Shown: positions 18,895 to 27,920 of the stretch, piece after piece
Layout of the letters: each line of letters starts with the position of its first letter
How positions within the stretch are numbered: the first letter of the stretch is position 1
Source of the DNA: Bog-473 sp963744225
GTDB lineage: Bacteria; Actinomycetota; Acidimicrobiia; Acidimicrobiales; RAAP-2
Assembly: GCA_963744225.1 (NCBI GenBank)
Contig: CAVUSV010000003.1
Location: 186,001 to 250,000 of the forward strand
Reading direction: 5' to 3'
DNA: 64,000 nt
Notes under the pieces: model-generated
Databases searched by the model: none
The model's input: the letters and a program-made list of their open reading frames with translations, nothing else
Told to the model about the DNA's origin: nothing
Position numbers and translations under genes: made by a program

Positions 18895-19665
18895 CTACGA
18901 CACGGTGCCCAAACCGCGCCGCTGTCGGCGCCGCCGCAGCAGGGCTGGCGTGGCCACGGCGACGACGAGCACGGCGACGACCAGGATTGCCCACCCGAGC
19001 GAATCACGCGAGTTGCTCTTCTTGGTCGGGGCCGTCGGGGCCCTTGCGCCGGAAGTGCCACCGCCTGCGGCCACCATCGCAGCCTGCTGTGCCTGCGCCA
19101 CCCGGACGGTGGCAGCCGGGGAGATCGGTGGCGTCGTGCCAGATGCGGCCGAGAAGAACGAGAGGAGGTCCACGTAGAGGCCCGCCGGCATGGAAATGGC
19201 CTGGCCCACGCCGCCGAGGGTGGTCGAGGCGAAGTACGTGGTCCGCCGCGCCCCGGGGAGGGGTGACAGGGCGCCCGAGCTCAGGATTTCCCCCGACGCC
19301 AGGGAGCCCTGCAGTGCCTGGAGGAACATCTGCGCCGTTGCCCCGGACGGGAAGCGCACGAGGAGGTCCTGGACCTGGTTGCGCCCGCCCACTTCCTTCC
19401 ACACCCGCTGGAACGTCGGGAGGTTCTTGAGGCCTCGCAAGACCGCCTTCGTCGCGGCGGGGTCCGGTAAGCCGGAGGCGAGCTCGGAGGCGTTGAGCGG
19501 GCCCTCGGACGTGAGGGTGTAGCCGGGTCCGACGGTGGCAACGACGGCCGTTCCGAGCGCAGGCGGGGTGTCCGCCGCCGCCGGGGCACAGACGAGGAGG
19601 CCGCACACGAGGACGATGGGGGGAAGCCAGGCGAGGACCGCTGCGCGGAGCCCAGCCGTGGTCAC
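18895..19665 (-). CDS. Secreted protein with C-terminal membrane anchor
   Basis: 256 residues. GTG start overlaps the metH stop (GTGA), so it is translationally coupled to methionine synthase. Signal peptide TTAGLRAAVLAWLPPIVLVC, cleavage near PAAADT. The mature domain (about 150 residues, VVATVGPGYTLTSEGPLNAS to STTLGGVGQAISMPAGLYVD) is unassigned. A Thr/Ser/Pro/Gly linker follows, then a C-terminal helix LGWAILVVAVLVVAVATPALL with an RRRRQRR tail. There is no LPXTG, so it is a tail-anchored surface protein rather than a sortase substrate. Why it is coupled to metH is not clear; it may simply share the promoter. Confidence 0.75.
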   Translation of the reverse strand: MTTAGLRAAVLAWLPPIVLVCGLLVCAPAAADTPPALGTAVVATVGPGYTLTSEGPLNASELASGLPDPAATKAVLRGLKNLPTFQRVWKEVGGRNQVQDLLVRFPSGATAQMFLQALQGSLASGEILSSGALSPLPGARRTTYFASTTLGGVGQAISMPAGLYVDLLSFFSAASGTTPPISPAATVRVAQAQQAAMVAAGGGTSGARAPTAPTKKSNSRDSLGWAILVVAVLVVAVATPALLRRRRQRRGLGTVS

Positions 19666-22600
19666 GCGACGAAGTACTTGGCCTCTGGGTGGTGGCAGAT
19701 GATGGCGTCGGTCGTCTGTTCGGGGTTGAGCTGAAATCCCTCGGTGACGGTCACGCCGATGCGTTCCCCTCCCAGCAGCTCCACGACCTTGGCGTTGTCG
19801 GTGAGGTCGGGACAGGCGGGGTAGCCCCACGAGTACCGCCCGCCTCGGTACTGCTGCCGGAACAGGCCGGTGAGCGTCGGGCCGTCCTCGGCGGCGATCC
19901 CGAGCTCCTCGCGCACCCGGCGGTGCCAGTACTCGGCCGTCGCTTCGGCCATCTCGACACTCAGGCCGTGCAGGAAGAGGTAGTTCTGGTACTCGTCCTC
20001 GGCGAACAGGCGCGCCGTCTCCTCCGACGCCCGGGCTCCGATGGTGCAGAGCATGAAGCTGGCGAAGTCCTCGTCGCCCGAGCCGGTCGGGCGGAAGAAG
20101 TCGGCGATGCACAACCAAGGTTCCTTGCGTTGCCGCGGGAAGGCGAAGCGCATCCACTCCGAGGAGCGGGTCTCGTCCTTCCAGATGACGAGATCGTTGC
20201 CCTCGGCGTTGGCGGCGAAGTGGCCGTAGGCGACCGACGGCACGAGCAGGTCGGCCTCCTTGGCCTTGCCGAGCTCCTCGCGGAGCGTCCCTTTGACCCG
20301 CTCCTTGAACTCGGCGTCGTTCTCGCCGCCCTCGGGCCGGAAGCCCCACTGGTTGCGGAAGAGGGCCGTCAGGTTCAGGTACTCGGCGATCTCGTCGATC
20401 GGGATGCCGACGGCCACCCGGCTGCCCACGAAGGGCGGGTCGAACAGCTGGTTGTCCGCGGCCACGGCGGCCCGCGACGGCTGGCCCTCCACCGGCGTCG
20501 TGTCCTGGTCGTCCAGCCGGCTACGACGGGGGACGTTGCGCTCGGAGATCTCGCGGCCGAAGGTGGGGTCTTCCTCGCCCGTCCGCTTCAGCTCGACGAG
20601 CCGGTCCATCGTGCGCAGCCCCTCGAACGCGTCGCGGCCGTAGAAGAGCCGCCCCTCGTAGACCTCGCGCAGGTCGCGCTCGACGTAGGTGCGGGTCAGC
20701 GCGGCCCCGCCCAGAAGGACCGGGATGTCCGAGAGGGACCGGTCGTTCAGCTCGACCAGGTTCTCGCGCATGATGAGCGTCGACTTGACCAGCAGGCCGC
20801 TCATGCCGATGGCGTCGGCCTTGTGCTCCTGGGCCGCCGTGACCAATTCGTTGATACCGACCTTGATCCCGAGGTTGACCACCTCGTACCCGTTGTTCGT
20901 CAGGATGATGTCGACCAGGTTTTTGCCGATGTCGTGCACGTCGCCCTTGACCGTGGCCAGCACGACCGTACCCTTCCCGCCCTGGTCCGCCTTCTCCATG
21001 TGGGGTTCGAGGAAGGCGACGGCGGCCTTCATCGTCTCGGCCGACTGCAGCACGAAGGGCAACTGCATCTCACCGGAGGCGAAGCGCTCGCCGACGACCT
21101 TCATGCCCTCGAGCAGGATGTCGTTCACGATGGCAAGCGCCCCCTGGCCCGACTCCAGCGCCTCGGTGAGGTCGTCGTTGAGCCCGTTGCGGTTGCCGTC
21201 GATGATGCGCTGGGACAGCCGGCGGTCGACCGGCCAGTCGAGGTGCTCGTCCGCCGCATTGGCGTTGACCTTGACGCCCTCGTAGAAGGCGAGGAGCTCC
21301 TGCAGCGGGTCGTAGTCGTCGGTCCGCCGGTTGTAGACCAAGTCGAGGCAGATCTCCTTGGCCCGCTCGTCGATGCGCGAGAGCGGGAGGATCTTCGACG
21401 TGTGGACGATGGCCGAGTCCAGACCGGCCTCCACGCACTCGTGCAGGAACACCGAGTTGAGGACCTGGCGGGCGGCGGGGTTCAGTCCGAAGGACACGTT
21501 GGAGAGCCCGAGGATGGTGGACACGCCGGGCAGCTCGGCCTTGATACGCCGGATGCCCTCGAGGGTCTCGATCCCGTCGTTGCGGCTTTCCTCCATGCCC
21601 GTGGACAGCGGCAGGGCGAGCGCATCGAAGAGGAGGTCCTCGGGGGCCAAGCCGTAGCGCTCCACGGCGATGTCGCGGATGTTGCGGGCCGCCCGGACCT
21701 TCCACTCCGCGGTGCGGGCCTGGCCCTCCTCGTCGATACAGGTGCACACGACGGCGGCTCCGAACTCGCGAGCCAGGCGGAGGAAGGTGTCGAGGCGGGT
21801 CCCGGGTTCGTCGCCCTCCTCGAGGTTGACCGAGTTCAGGATGGGCCGCCCTCCGATCCACTCCAGCGCGGCGCGGACGACGGGGCCCTCGGTCGAGTCG
21901 ACCATGAGCGGCACGCTGGACTGCGTGCACAGCCGGCTCGCCACCTCGGTCATGTCGCCCACGCCGTCGGCGCCTGTGTAGTCGACACAGACGTCGATGA
22001 GGTGGGAGCCCTCCTTGACCTGGTCACGCGCCATGGCGACGCAGGTGTCCCAGTCGGCCTCCAGCATCGCCTCCCGGAACGCTTTGGAACCGTTGGCGTT
22101 GGTTCGCTCGCCGACGACGAGGAAGGACGTGTCCTGCCGGAAGGGGACCGACGTGTAGATGGAGGCCGCCGCAGGCTCGTGGACCGGCGTGCGCACGGCG
22201 GGGGCGACTCCGGCGCAGCGCTCCACGACCGCCGCCAGGTGGGCCGGCGTGGTCCCGCAGCACCCGCCGATGGCCGACACGCCGAACTCGGTCACGAAGC
22301 GGTGCAGGTGCTCGGCCAGACCGTCGGGCGTCAGGTCGTAGTGCATGTTGCCGTCGACGACCGACGGGAGCCCCGCATTGGGGACGCAGGCGATGGGGAC
22401 GCGGCTGGCCGCCGACAGGTGGCGCAGCGCCTCGCTCATCTCGACCGGGCCGGTGGCGCAGTTGAGCCCGACGACGTCGACCTGCATCGCATCGAGCACG
22501 GTGAGGGCGGCGCCGATCTCGGTCCCGGGCAACATGCGCCCGGTCAGCTCAATCGTGACCTGCGCCTGCAGCGGCACGAAGCGGTCGAGGGCGACCATGG

Positions 22601-23174
22601 CGCGCCGGGCCCCGTTGACCGCGGCCTTGACGGAGAGGAGGTCGAACTGGGTCTCGATCAGGAGCAGGTCGACGCCCCCTTCCAGCAAGCCGAGCGCCTG
22701 TTCCTCATAGGCGTCCCGGAACTCGGCGTAGGAGATGTGCCCAAGGGTGGGGAACTTGGTGCCCGGGCCCATCGAACCGGCCACCCAGCGGGGCCGCTCG
22801 GGCGTGGCGAACTCGTCCCGCACGGCGCAGGCCAGCTCGGCCGCCTTCCTGGTCAGCTCGCGCGCCCGCTCCGCCAGCCCGTACTCGGCCAGCACGACCG
22901 AGGTCGAGCCGAACGTGTCGGTCTCGACGACATCGCAGCCGACCTCGTAGAAGGAGCGGTGCACCTGGGCCACCAGGTCCGGCCGGGTTTCGACCAGCCA
23001 TTCGTTGCATCCCTCGAGATCGGGGCCGCCGAAGTCTTCGGGACCGAGCCCGAGCAGCTGCAGGTTGGTCCCCATGGCGCCGTCGAAGATGACCACGCGG
23101 TCGCGCAGCGCCTGGAGGTACGTGGACGCGGACGGGTCGAGCCGGCCGAGGAGTTCGGAAGAGAGGGCCACCAC
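19662..23174 (-). CDS. metH: Cobalamin-dependent methionine synthase
   Basis: 1170 residues, the full four-module length. The homocysteine-binding barrel opens FDGAMGTNLQL and carries the zinc ligands in GGCCGTTPAHL. The folate (pterin) domain begins VVGERTNANGSKAF. The cobalamin cap and Rossmann domains show DVHDIGKNLVDIILTNNGYE, with the His that ligates cobalt. The activation domain ends with RGGRYSWGYPACPDL, binding S-adenosylmethionine for reductive reactivation. It transfers methyl from 5-methyltetrahydrofolate to homocysteine in the cytoplasm. GTG start, divergent from the cobalamin adenosyltransferase with only about 36-60 bases between, too little for a cobalamin riboswitch. A secreted protein gene is coupled at its 3' end. 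Confidence 0.97.
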   Translation of the reverse strand: MVALSSELLGRLDPSASTYLQALRDRVVIFDGAMGTNLQLLGLGPEDFGGPDLEGCNEWLVETRPDLVAQVHRSFYEVGCDVVETDTFGSTSVVLAEYGLAERARELTRKAAELACAVRDEFATPERPRWVAGSMGPGTKFPTLGHISYAEFRDAYEEQALGLLEGGVDLLLIETQFDLLSVKAAVNGARRAMVALDRFVPLQAQVTIELTGRMLPGTEIGAALTVLDAMQVDVVGLNCATGPVEMSEALRHLSAASRVPIACVPNAGLPSVVDGNMHYDLTPDGLAEHLHRFVTEFGVSAIGGCCGTTPAHLAAVVERCAGVAPAVRTPVHEPAAASIYTSVPFRQDTSFLVVGERTNANGSKAFREAMLEADWDTCVAMARDQVKEGSHLIDVCVDYTGADGVGDMTEVASRLCTQSSVPLMVDSTEGPVVRAALEWIGGRPILNSVNLEEGDEPGTRLDTFLRLAREFGAAVVCTCIDEEGQARTAEWKVRAARNIRDIAVERYGLAPEDLLFDALALPLSTGMEESRNDGIETLEGIRRIKAELPGVSTILGLSNVSFGLNPAARQVLNSVFLHECVEAGLDSAIVHTSKILPLSRIDERAKEICLDLVYNRRTDDYDPLQELLAFYEGVKVNANAADEHLDWPVDRRLSQRIIDGNRNGLNDDLTEALESGQGALAIVNDILLEGMKVVGERFASGEMQLPFVLQSAETMKAAVAFLEPHMEKADQGGKGTVVLATVKGDVHDIGKNLVDIILTNNGYEVVNLGIKVGINELVTAAQEHKADAIGMSGLLVKSTLIMRENLVELNDRSLSDIPVLLGGAALTRTYVERDLREVYEGRLFYGRDAFEGLRTMDRLVELKRTGEEDPTFGREISERNVPRRSRLDDQDTTPVEGQPSRAAVAADNQLFDPPFVGSRVAVGIPIDEIAEYLNLTALFRNQWGFRPEGGENDAEFKERVKGTLREELGKAKEADLLVPSVAYGHFAANAEGNDLVIWKDETRSSEWMRFAFPRQRKEPWLCIADFFRPTGSGDEDFASFMLCTIGARASEETARLFAEDEYQNYLFLHGLSVEMAEATAEYWHRRVREELGIAAEDGPTLTGLFRQQYRGGRYSWGYPACPDLTDNAKVVELLGGERIGVTVTEGFQLNPEQTTDAIICHHPEAKYFVA

Positions 23175-23210
23175 CCCTACACGATACCGGGGGCTCCCAC
23201 GGGTCCGGGA

Positions 23211-23777
23211 ATGACACCGGTAGCATCCGGCCTGGTGACGCCCAGGATCTACACCAAGCGGGGTGACGACGGGACCACTGGCCTCCTCTTCGGGGGCCGC
23301 GTGCGCAAGGATTCGTGGCGCATCGAGCTCAACGGCGCTGTCGACGAGGCCCAGGCTGCCATCGGGCTGGCCCGGGCCGAGACGGCCCCGAGCTCGGAGG
23401 CCAACGAGCGTCTGACGACCTTGGCCCGTGAGCTCTACGTCCTGATGGCCGAGGTGGCCACCGCCCCGGCCAACCGCACGAAGCTCCAGGCGGGGTCGAC
23501 CCTGGTGACCGCCGACATGGTGTCCGCCCTGGAGGCGGGGATCGACGACCTCCTGGCCCGCTTCGACATGCCCAGCGACTTCACCGTCCCCGGAGAAAAC
23601 CGCATCGCCGCCGCGCTCGACCTGGCGCGCACGATCGTGCGCCGCGCCGAGCGCCTCGCCGTGGCCGAGCCGGTCGAAGGCTCATTGGTGGTGATGTACC
23701 TGAACCGGCTGTCGGACCTGCTCTGGGCCATGGCGCGCTGGCAAGAAGGGCCCGAGCACACGCTGTCGAAGAACTGA
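23211..23777 (+). CDS. PduO-type cob(I)alamin adenosyltransferase
   Basis: 188 residues from ATG 23211, or 180 from GTG 23235 (VTPRIYTKRGDDGTTGL). The start region YTKRGDDGTTGLLFGGRVRKDS is the ATP-binding signature of PduO-type enzymes. The C-terminal helix has NRIAAALDLARTIVRRAERLAVA (the R-x3-RRAER nucleotide/cobalamin site) and YLNRLSDLLWAMARWQE. It adenosylates cob(I)alamin to make adenosylcobalamin, needed by the methylmalonyl-CoA-type mutase encoded about 5.6 kb downstream. Shares a short divergent promoter region with metH, so the two B12 users may be co-regulated. Confidence 0.93.
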   Translation: MTPVASGLVTPRIYTKRGDDGTTGLLFGGRVRKDSWRIELNGAVDEAQAAIGLARAETAPSSEANERLTTLARELYVLMAEVATAPANRTKLQAGSTLVTADMVSALEAGIDDLLARFDMPSDFTVPGENRIAAALDLARTIVRRAERLAVAEPVEGSLVVMYLNRLSDLLWAMARWQEGPEHTLSKN

Positions 23778-23810
23778 CCGGATCGGACTTGCCCGCCGGG
23801 TGCCGCGCCG

Positions 23811-23961
23811 TATTTCCGGAAACCCTCAACAGATCGGTTGATAGTTCTGAGAAAGATGCGCCGCCCGCCGCCCGCCGCCCGCCGCCGGTTCGCTCCGGCG
23901 GGCGGCCGAAGGCCTCCGGAAACCCTCAACAGATCGGTTGATAGTTCTGAAAGACCGCCGG
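23811..23961 (+). repeat. Palindromic repeat doublet II (A-form plus B-form)
   Basis: Second pair of the motif, copies 100 bases apart (core CTCAACAGATCGGTTGATAG at about 23824 and 23924). The order is again A-form (TTCTGAGAAAGA) then B-form (TTCTGAAAGA). Both copies share two bases that differ from doublet I (CCCTC for CTCTC, GATCG for GATCA). The spacer is C/G-rich and contains a perfect 7-bp hairpin with loop TTCGCT at 23882-23901. It sits between the 3' ends of the adenosyltransferase (+) and the nitroreductase (-). Confidence 0.85.
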
Positions 23962-24007
23962 CGGTACGCCGCAGTAGAGAGGGGAGCGCCGCGGAGGCGT
24001 CGTCGCG

Positions 24008-24613
24008 CTACCAGCGTCCCCAGTGGATGCGCTCGGAGCGGGGCGGGAGCAGCCGTTCGAGCGACGCCGAGCGGTGGTCCTTGCCGTCGGGGCGACCGAG
24101 GACGACGGCACAGAACAAGCGCCAATCGTCCGGCACGTGGAGGCGTCTGGCCAACTCCGCTTCTCCTCGAAAGCTCCCGAGGATGCACGCGCCGAGCCCG
24201 GCGTCGACCGCCCCGAGGAGAACGGCCATGACGCCGAACGCGGCGTCCCCGAACCAGTAGGGCACCGGCCACTGCGACGCGCTGTCCCCAAGGCCCGCGG
24301 CGGACTTGTCCGGCTCGCCGTACCGGGCGACATAGGTGGCGGGTGACGCATAGGAGAGGAGCACGACCGGTGCGCGCTGCAACCCCTCGGCCCAGGCCCG
24401 GTAGCTCGTGCGCCACACCTCGTCGGTGGTGGCCTCGAAGTAGGTCGACGTCTCCTGGCCCTGGAGCACCATCCAGGCTGTGCCTCCGGTGTTCCCTGCC
24501 GTAGGGGAGCGGAGGGCCCCGAGCAGGATGCCGTCGACAACGGCCCGATCAACGGGCTCGGCGGAGAAGCTCCGCACCATGGCCCGCCGTTGGATCGCCT
24601 CGTGGAGCTCCAC
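24008..24613 (-). CDS. Nitroreductase-family FMN oxidoreductase
   Basis: About 201 residues from GTG 24613 (VELHEAIQRRAMVRSFSAEP). The N-terminal RRAMVRSFSAEPVD is the FMN-phosphate-binding R-R-S/T-x-R-x-F motif, and ALRSPTAGNTGGTAWMVL supplies the S-P-x-x-x-N flavin contact. Near the C-terminus GAVDAGLGACILGSF forms the G-L-G core, and VVLGRPDGKDHRS closes the fold. No membrane segment; homodimeric FMN enzyme using NAD(P)H is expected. The substrate (nitro compound, quinone, F420-like or other) cannot be read. Convergent with the adenosyltransferase across repeat doublet II. Confidence 0.85.
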   Translation of the reverse strand: MELHEAIQRRAMVRSFSAEPVDRAVVDGILLGALRSPTAGNTGGTAWMVLQGQETSTYFEATTDEVWRTSYRAWAEGLQRAPVVLLSYASPATYVARYGEPDKSAAGLGDSASQWPVPYWFGDAAFGVMAVLLGAVDAGLGACILGSFRGEAELARRLHVPDDWRLFCAVVLGRPDGKDHRSASLERLLPPRSERIHWGRW

Positions 24614-24769
24614 GGCGGCTAGCTTCGCGCTGCGCGGCACTTCGGGAGCGCTCCGCCCCGCACGGCGGGAGCGCAGGAGCGTTCCTCTGGGAATGTTGAC
24701 CCCGCTGGTAGTGTTTAACAGCTTGATACGGGCCGGACAGACGGTCCGGCGCGACCCGGAGGTTCGAGC

Positions 24770-25935
24770 GTGCCCACTCCCCGAGACCTTTTGAACGAGG
24801 CGAAGGCGTCCATCCACGAGGTGGAGCCCACGGACGCGCAGGCCCTGTTGGAGGGCGGCGGCGTCACGTTCCTCGACGTCCGCGAACCCGACGAGTACGA
24901 GCAAGGCGCCATCCCCAACGCCGTTCACCTGCCCCGGGGCCACCTGGAGTTCCAGGTGGAGGGCAAGCTGCCGGACAAGTCCGGTCCGATCGTCGTCTAC
25001 TGCGCCGGCGGAGTCCGCTCCGCCTTCGCCGCCAAGACCATGGGAGACCTGGGCTACACCGACGTGCAGTCACTGATCGGCGGTTTCAACAAGTGGAAGG
25101 ACGACGGCCGTCCCTGGGCGGCACCGCAGACCCTCACGCCGGCTCAGCGCAACCGCTATCAGCGCCACGTGCTCCTCCCCGAGGTCGGGCGAGGTGGGCC
25201 AGCTCAAGCTGCTCGACTCCAAGGTGCTGCTGCTCGGCGCGGGCGGGCTGGGGTCACCGGCCGCGCTCTACCTGGCGGCGGCCGGTGTGGGCACGCTGGG
25301 CATCATCGACATGGACGTGGTCGACGAGTCCAACCTGCAGCGGCAGATCCTGCACAACATGGACCGGGTGGGTGACCGCAAGGTCGACTCGGCCAAGAAG
25401 ACGCTGACCGCGCTGAACCCCGACGTGAACGTCGTGACCTATGACGTGCGGTTGGGCGCGGACAACATCTTGGACATCATCGACGGCTACGACGTCATCG
25501 TCGACGGGACGGACAACTTCCCGACCCGCTACCTCGTCAACGACGCCTCGTTGCTCAAGCGGATCCCGGTGGTCCACGGCTCCATCTTCCGCTTCGAAGG
25601 CCAGGTCACCGTGTTCGACCCGTACAACGGTCCCTGCTACCGCTGCCTCATCCCCGAGCCGCCACCGGCCGAGCTGGCACCCTCGTGCTCCGAGGCCGGC
25701 GTGCTGGGTGTGCTGCCCGGGATCATCGGGTCCATTCAGGCGGTCGAGGCGATCAAGCTGTTGCTCGGGCATCGGCGACCCGCTCATCGGGCGTCTGCTC
25801 GCCTATGACGCCCTGGAGGAGTCCTTCCGCACCTTCAAGGTGCGCCGCGACCCGGCCTGCCCGGCGTGTGGGCCCGACGCCGGCGAGATCGTCATCGCCG
25901 AGTACGACGAACTCTGCATGCCGCACGCTCACTGA
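24770..25935 (+). CDS. Rhodanese-MoeB/ThiF fusion: sulfur-carrier adenylyltransferase/sulfurtransferase (two doubled-wobble frameshifts)
   Basis: GTG start with GGAGG about 8 bases upstream. Residues 1-115 form a rhodanese domain (FLDVREPDEYEQGAIPNAVH) with active-site Cys in VVYCAGGVRSAF. The rest is MoeB/ThiF: NRYQRHVLLPEVGEVGQLKL, ATP loop LLLGAGGLGSPAALYLA, VDESNLQRQILH with the catalytic Arg, VIVDGTDNFPTRYLVND, and two Cys-x2-Cys zinc pairs (CYRCL and CPACG). It should adenylate a sulfur-carrier C-terminal Gly-Gly (MoaD/ThiS/CysO type) and donate persulfide sulfur. Frame breaks at 25189/25190 and 25769/25770 are both GG[G/C] codons. The domain order is the reverse of the well-known MoeZ/MOCS3 arrangement. 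Confidence 0.88.
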
Positions 25936-26012
25936 GCACGCACCTCCGAGTGGTACGAGGACGAGGTGGCGGCGCTCGGGCGTTGCGGGCGGCAACCCGC
26001 TAGACAGGTGCC

Positions 26013-26885
26013 ATGACACAGACGGCCTCGGCAAGACGGTGCAGGTCAACGGCGTCGAGCTGGCGTGGTCCGAGCAGGGGACCAGCCCGGCGGGGACCCC
26101 GTCCCTGGTGCTCGTCCACGGGTTCACCGGCTCCTCCCACGACTTCGCGCTCGAGGTCGACGCTCTGGCGCGGGCCGGCGCGGTCGTCACCCTCGACCAG
26201 CGTGGCCACGGCCACTCCACCAAGACGGGAGCGCTCGACGGCTACACGCATCGACCAGCTGGTCGCCGACCTGCATCGCGTTCCTCGAGGCGGTCGGGGG
26301 CGGCCCGGTCGATCTGCTCGGCCACTCCATGGGGGGCGGGTCGTCCTGGGCGTCGTCCTCAGCCGGCCCGACCTGGTGAGCTCGCTCGTGCTCATGGACA
26401 CGAGCGCCTGGTCCTTCATGCCGCCCGACGAGGACATCCGTGCCATGGTCAGCACGTTCATCACGGCGTTCGACCCGGCGCAGGGCATGCCGGCCACGCT
26501 CAGCCTCGGCGGCCCCGAGGACGACGCTGATCGCGGCGCAAGGTCCCGCCGCGTGGCAGGAGGAGAAGGACGCCATCTTCGCCGGCATGGACGCCTACGC
26601 CGTCAAGGCCTTCGGCATGGCGCTGATGGCCGACATCGCCGACGGGCGAGACCTCGCTGCGGGCCGACCTGCCGTCCATCACCTGCCCCACGACGGTCGA
26701 TCGTCGGCGAGCACGACCACCCGCTGGTCGACCAGGCACCCGAGCTGGCGGCGGATGGTGGCCGACGGCCGGCTCACCGTCATCGAGGGCGCCTACCACT
26801 CGCCGCAGCTGACCCACCCCGAAGCCTGGCGGGCGGCGGTCGAGGCGCATCTGGCCTGGGCCACGAGGCGCGGGGCACGCCGTGA
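26013..26885 (+). CDS. Alpha/beta hydrolase (multiple consensus frameshifts)
   Basis: The reconstructed protein (about 285 residues) reads VQVNGVELAWSEQG, LVLVHGFTGSSHDF (oxyanion HGF), DQRGHGHSTKTG, then LLGHSMGG with the nucleophile Ser in G-H-S-M-G, and late in the protein TVIVGEHDHPLV (acid region) and IEGAYHSPQLTHPE with the catalytic His. Breaks of doubled third-base type lie at 26248/26249 (AC[G/C]), 26273/26274 (CT[G/C]), 26522/26523 (GA[C/G]), 26646/26647 (GG[G/C]) and 26698/26699 (GT[C/G]); others near 26030, 26330, 26750 and 26855 are less clean. Substrate unknown. The TGA stop overlaps the GTG of the next gene. Confidence 0.75.
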   Translation: MTQTASARRCRSTASSWRGPSRGPARRGPRPWCSSTGSPAPPTTSRSRSTLWRGPARSSPSTSVATATPPRRERSTATRIDQLVADLHRVPRGGRGRPGRSARPLHGGRVVLGVVLSRPDLVSSLVLMDTSAWSFMPPDEDIRAMVSTFITAFDPAQGMPATLSLGGPEDDADRGARSRRVAGGEGRHLRRHGRLRRQGLRHGADGRHRRRARPRCGPTCRPSPAPRRSIVGEHDHPLVDQAPELAADGGRRPAHRHRGRLPLAAADPPRSLAGGGRGASGLGHEARGTP

Positions 26886-27898
26886 CAGCGAGCCGCCGCA
26901 CCGCCGCAGGCGAGCGACCGCATCACCCTGGCCGGCTCCGACGTCGCCATCCCGCCCCTCGGCGTGGGCACCTGGGCCTGGGGCGACAAGGGCACCTGGG
27001 GCATGGGCGGCTACGACCAGTCGCTCACCGAGTCGACCATCCGGGACGCCTGGGAGGCCAGCATCGAGGCCGGCGTCGTGCTCTTCGACACGGCCGAGGT
27101 CTACGGGGGCGGCGAGAGCGAGCGCATCATCGGCCGCCTGCTCGCCGCCGACCCCGGCGTGCCGGGCCCGGGTCGTCATCGCCACGAAGTTCATGCCGAG
27201 CCCGTGGAAGCTGAACGTGCACTCGGCGCTGCTCTCGGCGGCCGGCACGTCGCTCGAGCGGCTGGGCATCGACGCCATCGACCTGTACCAGATCCACGGG
27301 CCCGATCTCGCTGCGCTCGCACGAGGCCCTGGCCGAGGCGCTGGCCGCCGCGCACGCCGAGGGGCTGGTGAAGGCGGTCGGCGTGTCCAACTACTCGGCC
27401 AAGGAGACCCGCGCCATGGACGCGCGCACTGCGCAAGCGCGGCCTGCGCCTGGCGAGCAACCAGGTCGAGTTCTCGCTGCTGCGCACCATGCCGCTCGCG
27501 GGTCGGGCTCCTCGACTGCTGCCGCGAGCTCGGCGTGGTCCCGCTGGCCTACTCGCCCATCGGGCAGGGGCGCCTGACCGGCAAGTACTCGGCCTCCAAC
27601 CCGCCGCCGGGCGGCCGCACGTTCTCGGCCCACCCCATGGCAGAGGTGGACGCCGTCGTCGCGGAGCTGCGCCGCATCGGCGAGGCCCACGGCGACCGGA
27701 CGCCGAGCCAGGTCGCCCTGGCCTGGCTCATCGCCAAGGGCGCCGTGCCCATCCCGGGGGCCAAGAACCGGGCGCAGGCCGAGCAGAACGCCGGGGCGTT
27801 GGGCTGGCAGCATGACCGACGACGAGCTGGCCCGGCTCGATGCGGCCGCGCTCTACGGCAAGCGGGGGATCTCCCAGCGCGTCTGGCAACACGGCTGA
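26882..27898 (+). CDS. Aldo/keto reductase (multiple consensus frameshifts)
   Basis: GTG start coupled to the hydrolase. About 335 residues when corrected. AKR features: PLGVGTWAWGDKGTW, GVVLFDTAEVYGGGESERII (catalytic Asp and Tyr), VIATKFMPSPWK (catalytic Lys), DLYQIHGP (catalytic His), VGVSNYSAKETRAMD, ASNQVEFSLL, PLAYSPIGQGRLTGKY and IPGAKNRAQAEQN (cofactor phosphate clamp). Breaks are at 26920/26921 (CC[G/C]), 27303/27304 (CC[C/G]), 27424/27425 (GC[G/C]), 27494/27495 (CC[G/C]), 27810/27811 (CA[G/C]) and one near 27170. Reduces aldehydes or ketones with NADPH; natural substrate not evident. Confidence 0.85.
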
Positions 27899-27920
27899 GG
27901 CGCGGCGGTAGCGTCTTGAG

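Noticed and set aside
23175..23210. Cobalamin riboswitch for metH or the adenosyltransferase
   Set aside because: The divergent gap is only about 36-60 bases; a B12 riboswitch needs roughly 200.
19689..23777. A 1362-codon plus-strand open frame antisense to metH and continuous with the adenosyltransferase
   Set aside because: Its 5' part is the mirror of metH codons in high-GC DNA, with Val/Gly/Arg/His-rich, motif-free composition. Only the last ~188 codons are a real protein.
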